NCBI GenBank assembly: GCA_023091735.1
Contig: JALKBU010000973.1
Location: forward strand, 1 to 19,209
Length of the DNA stretch: 19,209 nucleotides
From: Trichomonas tenax
Taxonomy: Eukaryota; Parabasalia; Trichomonadida; Trichomonadidae
Direction: 5' to 3'
The notes under the pieces are model-generated. The model saw only the letters and a program-made list of their open reading frames with translations. It did no database searches and was not told where the DNA came from. Positions within the stretch are counted from its first letter, which is position 1. Each line of letters starts with the position of its first letter. A program made the translations under genes and the position numbers. Below, piece after piece: positions 14,806 to 19,209 of the stretch.

Positions 14806-17496
14806 ATGAGTTTTGAGGGAACTCTCCGTGTTGGACAAATAACGGACTATCCGTCGGCGGTTGCCTCACGCACTCATTGCAGAGTAACAGTATTTTTCCC
14901 TGATGGGACGCAAAAGCAGTCAAATCCGATTCCAGCATCTGAATCTTTCGATATCGCATTCGAAACAACATTTAACGTCGATCTTTCGTCTCCAAATGCC
15001 TTTGACATGCTCGTTTCGGAGCCGTTGAAGATCATTCTTGCTTCTGTTTCGCCTGATGCGAGACATCAAACAAACGCCTTTGAATTTCAGCTTTATTTGG
15101 ACCAATTACTTACACAGCGCAAAACATTGATTGCAGCAGACGTAATTGGAAAGCATTGTGAAGAGAGCGAATTTGATGCATCAATTGCGGCACCTTCTTT
15201 AAAGATATCATTTGAAATTCCAAAACCACTGCTGTCACAGGAGGACTCTGAAGGATCTACAATCATGAGATTGAAAGCAGAAGAACTCAAAACACTTCCT
15301 TCATCGATTTTGATGTCTACACTGCACCCTGATGACCAAGTTCACCCGTTCGACTACAATGTCGCGTTCAGATTCCCATGCGGACGCATTATTCAACTTC
15401 CACCCGGACATTTCACGTTTTCAGAGCCTCCTGTGGTCAAATGGGACGGAGTTGCGCGTGTTTTCCTTCCTGCATCGTCAGTGAAGGCAATGCTTGAAGA
15501 AAACGCAGTTGTTAACTTTGAAATTTGGCGTGAAATTAACGAAGATTATTCAAATTTCGCTATTCCTGAGACAATCACAAACGCCGTCAACGGGCTTGGC
15601 AGTTTTCCAGCAGCAGATTTCACAAAACCAGGTCAATCACATTATTATTCTGATATCTCAATTTCTAATGCTGACAACTCAGATCCAATTCGCGGACCTG
15701 ATCTCAACGCAGCTGTTGAAGACAATGATCCAAAGAACAAAGGCGCAAAGCGTAAAGTTTCTTCCAGATCATCCAAACGCAAAGCAAAGCATCCGATCAC
15801 TGCAAAAGACAAGAAGCAGCTCAAAGTCATGCAGACAGCATTCACAGACACACCACCGACAGGTTTCGACGGCACATCAACGATATCCGTTGATATTCAG
15901 TTCTCACACGCATTAATCTTGAAGCCGCTCGTTCCTCATCCAACAATTAAGCCATCAGACCTCGTTCATCGTCCAGCGGAGACACGCATGCACCGCCTCG
16001 AGGAGGCAACAATAGAATACAGACAAGCAGTCCAGCGCCTCGCTGACGAGATCGTTGCTGCTCAAGCGGAACGTCGTGAGTGCCAACTCGCTGTTCCAGA
16101 CTTCCCTGACGATCTCATGCCTCTCCTTGTCAAGTTGCCAAGCTATCACGTTGCTCTTGAGAAGCTGAGGATCGCTATATCGATGACATTTGCCGAGTTC
16201 AGCCTCGCTCACGATGCACAGAGCGAAACGCAGATGCTGGCATTGCAAAACGAGTTGCCTTTCTACTTGAGAGATGAGCTCGTTAAACAGTTGCCAGACT
16301 TCTTCATTAAGTCTAAGCAGCCTCCGGATCTCGGAGACTTCCTCAGACGCGAAGCAGACGAAGCAGAGCTCATGGACAGACCAGAAGCGGCATCAGAGAT
16401 GCTCGAAGAACTTATCGCTCTTGATTTGACAAATGCAGACTCATGGTGGCTCTATTCAAAGCTCATGCTCAAGCACGGTGACTTGACAAGAGCTGAGGAG
16501 TGCGTAAGAAGAGGTTTGACATGCGATCCAAACCATGTTAAACTCTCTATTTTATTCGCATCTCTCTTGACACGCCAAGAAAAGTATTTCGATGCAATCG
16601 ACTTTTTGAAGTCTGCTCACTTCAAGGACAGAAAGGTTGATATTGTTCTCGGCATCCTCAACGGCCTCGCGAACATTCCAAACGCGAAACCACTCCTCGA
16701 GGAAGGCGAAACACCACTTCAGTATGCTCATGAGTTCATGGATTTGATGGATGTTGTTTTCGCTGAGCAACTCATTGCTCAGGAGCAGATGAAGAACGGT
16801 GAGACATTAGATGTTCTCCTTTCATTCGGTAGACTCCATTACCTCCTTCACGACTTCTCCAAGGCCGTTTCTTTCCTCACAAGAGCCGTCGGAATCGAAA
16901 AGACAGCAGACGGCCTACTTTTGCTCGGCCATGTCGAGTTCGAGCGCAAGCGCTACCAAGAGTCCGCAGAGTGGTTCGAGGAGGGCTTAGAGTTGCAGTT
17001 CGAGCAACGCGCTGCTTTGAGACTTGGCTTCATCTATCTCAAGCTCGGTGATTACCTCAAGGCTGAAAGTTTCTTGTTCCAGTGCTCTCCGCAGTCCGCT
17101 TCTCTCCTTTTGGGACTCGGCATTGCTGCAGTCAAGCTTGAGAAGTACAAGCAAGCAGATGAGTTCCTCAACCGTGCTTCAGCCATCAACTTTAGACATC
17201 CAGATATTTGGGCGCACATTGCCCTCTTCTCGCTCAAGATGGAGCGTCAGGAGGAGGCAGAACACGCTGCAATGATGGCAATCAAGTGGAACTTGAGAGA
17301 TCAGGAGCTCATGAAGCAGCTCATTGATGCCGGACTCGTCAATGGTAACGGAAAAGGAAATGATGATAATGATAATAGTAATGCTGATAATAATAATAAT
17401 AACAATGATGATAATGATGATGTTAATGCAAATGATAATGACGAAAATCCTGAAAATATTCCTCATGAGGAAGAAGAAGAAGTTGTCGATGAATAA
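14806..17496 (+). CDS. CFAP70: CFAP70 (TTC18)-like axonemal TPR protein
   Basis: CFAP70 is an axonemal protein near the outer dynein arm base that affects ciliary beating. This 896-residue protein has the expected order. An N-terminal C2/Ig-like domain (about 3-110) has the family pattern around NAFDMLVSEPLKIILASV. A middle region follows (FPCGRIIQLPPGHFTFS) with a basic stretch at about 310-338. At least eight TPR-type helices pairs lie at about 528-830 (for example SWWLYSKLMLKHGDLTRAEE). The last 50 residues are a low-complexity Asn/Asp run ending in acidic EEEEEVVDE. The frame opens upstream at 14740 with TTG then ATG at 14743 (MFIIPLLNLF). I prefer 14806 (MSFEGTLRV) because the family domain begins at once, but 14743, just after TCATATT, is possible. 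Codon use in the TPR half is richer in G/C third bases than in neighbours. The stop lies in TAAA. Confidence 0.77.
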   Translation: MSFEGTLRVGQITDYPSAVASRTHCRVTVFFPDGTQKQSNPIPASESFDIAFETTFNVDLSSPNAFDMLVSEPLKIILASVSPDARHQTNAFEFQLYLDQLLTQRKTLIAADVIGKHCEESEFDASIAAPSLKISFEIPKPLLSQEDSEGSTIMRLKAEELKTLPSSILMSTLHPDDQVHPFDYNVAFRFPCGRIIQLPPGHFTFSEPPVVKWDGVARVFLPASSVKAMLEENAVVNFEIWREINEDYSNFAIPETITNAVNGLGSFPAADFTKPGQSHYYSDISISNADNSDPIRGPDLNAAVEDNDPKNKGAKRKVSSRSSKRKAKHPITAKDKKQLKVMQTAFTDTPPTGFDGTSTISVDIQFSHALILKPLVPHPTIKPSDLVHRPAETRMHRLEEATIEYRQAVQRLADEIVAAQAERRECQLAVPDFPDDLMPLLVKLPSYHVALEKLRIAISMTFAEFSLAHDAQSETQMLALQNELPFYLRDELVKQLPDFFIKSKQPPDLGDFLRREADEAELMDRPEAASEMLEELIALDLTNADSWWLYSKLMLKHGDLTRAEECVRRGLTCDPNHVKLSILFASLLTRQEKYFDAIDFLKSAHFKDRKVDIVLGILNGLANIPNAKPLLEEGETPLQYAHEFMDLMDVVFAEQLIAQEQMKNGETLDVLLSFGRLHYLLHDFSKAVSFLTRAVGIEKTADGLLLLGHVEFERKRYQESAEWFEEGLELQFEQRAALRLGFIYLKLGDYLKAESFLFQCSPQSASLLLGLGIAAVKLEKYKQADEFLNRASAINFRHPDIWAHIALFSLKMERQEEAEHAAMMAIKWNLRDQELMKQLIDAGLVNGNGKGNDDNDNSNADNNNNNNDDNDDVNANDNDENPENIPHEEEEEVVDE
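17357..17446 (+). repeat. GATAAT/AAT trinucleotide repeat encoding Asn/Asp run
   Basis: An imperfect microsatellite of GAT, AAT and AAC codons within the 3' end of the CFAP70-like gene. It encodes an Asn/Asp-rich stretch of about 30 residues after the last TPR. The repeat is in frame and probably varies in length between strains. Confidence 0.8.
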
Positions 17497-17967
17497 AATT
17501 TTTTATTTGATCTTTAATAATCGATAATTATTGCGAAATCTCAAAAATTCACTTAATAAAATATCATCAACTAAAAGGATTTCAATTGAATTTGAATACT
17601 TATAGTTCATTAATAATAACAATTATTATGATAATATATTAACTTAGTTATTGCATGATTTTATTATCACATAATTCATTTTCTATACAAGTATGTCTTG
17701 TGTTCAAATGATTGCATATCTAATAAATCAATATTTATATATTTTATAATATTTCTTAATTTCATAATTTTATTATTATAAAAATCCTTTCCTATAAGAG
17801 TGTGATTTACACTCATATATTAAGACACTCAACAAATCGATTTTATTTTTATATTAATATATTTCTTTGCATGAGATTTTTGAACACTGGAGATATCTTT
17901 ATCTGTGGCAGAGTGAACTGTGCCAATGATGAAAAAGATTAAATATTATCTAAATTTAAAAAACACT
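17497..17967. other. Convergent intergenic region, CFAP70-like and HIRA-like
   Basis: These 471 very AT-rich bases lie between two gene 3' ends and contain no gene. A six-pair hairpin GAGTGT-GATTT-ACACTC lies at 17798-17814, with another ACACTC at 17825-17830. It is over 150 bases from either stop codon, so a role in 3'-end formation is doubtful. Confidence 0.5.
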
Positions 17968-18657
17968 TTATTTTGGATGTGGCATCTTCAAGCTCATCTC
18001 TAATTCATCGAGTAAAGATGCAACTCTTTCACATGAACTCAATAAGCCAATAATTTCATTCCATAAATCGTGAACTGCGGATTGTTCAAATGGAAGCTCT
18101 GAGTGAATTATATTATACCATGTTGCAATGAACACTTGACTCGGCAAATAAGTTGCAATAAAAACGAGATATGTACTAACAGCTTTGCTATATGCTTCAA
18201 ATAGATTCTCTTCGACAGCGTGTGCCATTTCATTCTCTAATTTCATACATTGTGCACTAATTTTAGTATCTTGATTCGATATTAACGTTTCTATTGGCTC
18301 TGAGACTGTCTCCCAATGGCCATTCTTGTAATTGAAGACTCCATGTGTTGTTTTAAGAGAAATAGTTTCTGTTTGCTGACCAATTGACAGAGATTCGATA
18401 ACTCCAACTTTCGCTGGAATCTGTGTTTGAACAACAAGGCGTTTGTTTTCATGCGACATCAAATATAAAATGCCATCTGATGTAATGAGAATGAAATATG
18501 GATCATAAGCTTCTGATGTTAAAATTCTCATTGGAACTTGAAACATCAGAGGCCCAAAACGTATTTTGTTGGTGCCATATTCTGTGAAGTATAAACTGCC
18601 GTCGTTTGTTACGTAGATTCCTCTCTCTTTATCAACAAAAAAACAACTTTCACTCAT
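17968..18657 (-). CDS. Stand-alone HIRA C-terminal-domain-like protein
   Basis: This 229-residue protein resembles, by eye, the C-terminal Hira domain of the HIRA/Hir histone H3-H4 chaperone, without its WD40 propeller. Residues about 1-135 are beta-rich with repeated short blades (GIYVTNDGSLYFTEYG, ILITSDGILYLMSHE, THGVFNYKNGHWETVSEP). The last matches the HIRA 'DG...Y.F....W..VS' strand pair. Residues about 140-225 are helical: LENEMAHAVEENLFEAYSK...YLVFIATYL, then LWNEIIGLLSSCERVASLLDELEMSL. This order recalls HIRA's LEn-aaAl-EY-YaryL and the final helix. The frame runs to 18666 via a GTG; the first ATG is 18657 (MSESCFF). The stop lies in TAAA. No open frame upstream to the window end could supply WD40 repeats. 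An unrelated propeller-like protein is the main alternative. Confidence 0.42.
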   Translation of the reverse strand: MSESCFFVDKERGIYVTNDGSLYFTEYGTNKIRFGPLMFQVPMRILTSEAYDPYFILITSDGILYLMSHENKRLVVQTQIPAKVGVIESLSIGQQTETISLKTTHGVFNYKNGHWETVSEPIETLISNQDTKISAQCMKLENEMAHAVEENLFEAYSKAVSTYLVFIATYLPSQVFIATWYNIIHSELPFEQSAVHDLWNEIIGLLSSCERVASLLDELEMSLKMPHPK

Positions 18658-19209
18658 TGCTGTCACGTTTTTAATAGCCGTTTAGAATTTATTTCATTTT
18701 GATTTTTTCGTAATAAAACATATGAGCTAGAAACAAAAACACAGTAGAATATAAAAATACTCAACAAATTTCATATATTTATTCAAATAAAATCCAAATA
18801 TCTCATTAATATAACATTGTTTTAATATTTTTGCTATCAATACATTTGTGATCAAAAAATAATCTTAGAATCAATTATTATTTTTATTGTAAAATGCTCC
18901 ATAAGTTTAAATCAACTAATGCGTTTTTGATGAAAGAATTTCATTAATATATTGAGTTTTTAAGGAATGAATGAACTTCTAATAGATCTATCCTAATGAT
19001 TAATTTCAAATTTCAAACATATAGAATCGTTTTTATTGAAATATAATTGAGATGAATTGCTTTAAATACATAATCATATACGCTTCTTAAAATCTATACG
19101 TTAAGTGTCTGACATGTCATTCCCATTGTCTTGAACAATGTCTCGTTTTGAGAATTTAATTTTTTATGTGTCTTTTGTAATTTTGCACTAAAAAATCAAT
19201 GAATTTCGA
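18658..19209. other. AT-rich non-coding end of the window
   Basis: No gene is recognised. The region holds the promoter of the HIRA-like gene (minus strand, AACGTGACAGCA directly before its ATG). Near the right edge is TGACATGTCA, which suggests that another gene's control region starts beyond or at the edge. Confidence 0.5.
19110..19119. promoter_or_regulatory. TGACATGTCA palindromic motif
   Basis: A perfect 10-base palindrome that extends the half-site shared by the other five intergenic copies. It suggests the element is bound by a dimeric factor. No gene follows within the 90 bases left in the window, so its target is unseen. Confidence 0.35.

Noticed and set aside
17798..17814. Hairpin GAGTGT...ACACTC as a terminator
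   Set aside because: Only six pairs, more than 150 bases from either stop codon, and intrinsic hairpin terminators are not expected for nuclear mRNA genes.
1..19209. tRNA genes, transposons or CRISPR arrays
   Set aside because: No GTTCRANNC-type T-loop with a foldable partner, no transposase, integrase or polymerase frame, no long terminal inverted repeats and no spaced repeat array were seen.

Overview
This is an AT-rich, gene-dense eukaryotic window. It carries ten protein genes, all read as uninterrupted frames with no intron I could recognise. The gene set is eukaryotic: a PRPF3-type spliceosome protein, a NUP98-type nucleoporin, ENY2, MUS81, a HIRA-like C-terminal protein, an ER J-protein, TMEM131, and two axonemal proteins (CFAP73/CCDC42 and CFAP70 types). 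The lack of introns, short intergenic spaces, TCAYW-type initiator-like sites just before some ATGs, several stop codons lying inside TAAA, and a Pmp-like beta-helix surface protein all fit a flagellated parabasalid (trichomonad). Something near Tritrichomonas is my best guess. That assignment is inference, not an identification.

Layout. Bases 1-700 hold no gene I recognise. A putative cell-surface beta-helix protein (701-2002, +) converges with an ER membrane J-protein carrying a thioredoxin domain (2092-3690, -). The J-protein is divergent from a MUS81 homologue (3753-5000, +), with only 62 bases between them. Three further plus-strand genes follow: NUP98-like (5354-6577), ENY2 (6837-7157) and TMEM131-like (7698-10874). 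On the minus strand come CFAP73/CCDC42-like (10961-11968) and PRPF3 (12429-14072). CFAP70-like (14806-17496, +) faces a short protein resembling the HIRA C-terminal domain (17968-18657, -). The last 550 bases look non-coding.

Themes. NUP98 and ENY2 are adjacent, and both act in gene expression at the nuclear pore. CFAP73 and CFAP70 are both axonemal and flank PRPF3. The J-protein and the TMEM131-like protein both belong to the secretory pathway. There is no operon in the bacterial sense; each gene probably has its own promoter.

Most unusual points. (1) The MUS81 homologue keeps all four family domains but has lost the ERK active-site motif, and its frame has no ATG before the first domain. 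(2) The NUP98 homologue keeps the core of the autoproteolytic domain but lacks the His-Phe-Ser cleavage site and any NUP96 part. (3) A HIRA C-terminal-like module stands alone without WD40 repeats. (4) The motif TGWCATGTMA recurs six times, only between genes. (5) The ER J-protein ends in a dilysine KKDE signal. No mobile element, CRISPR array, tRNA or rRNA was seen.
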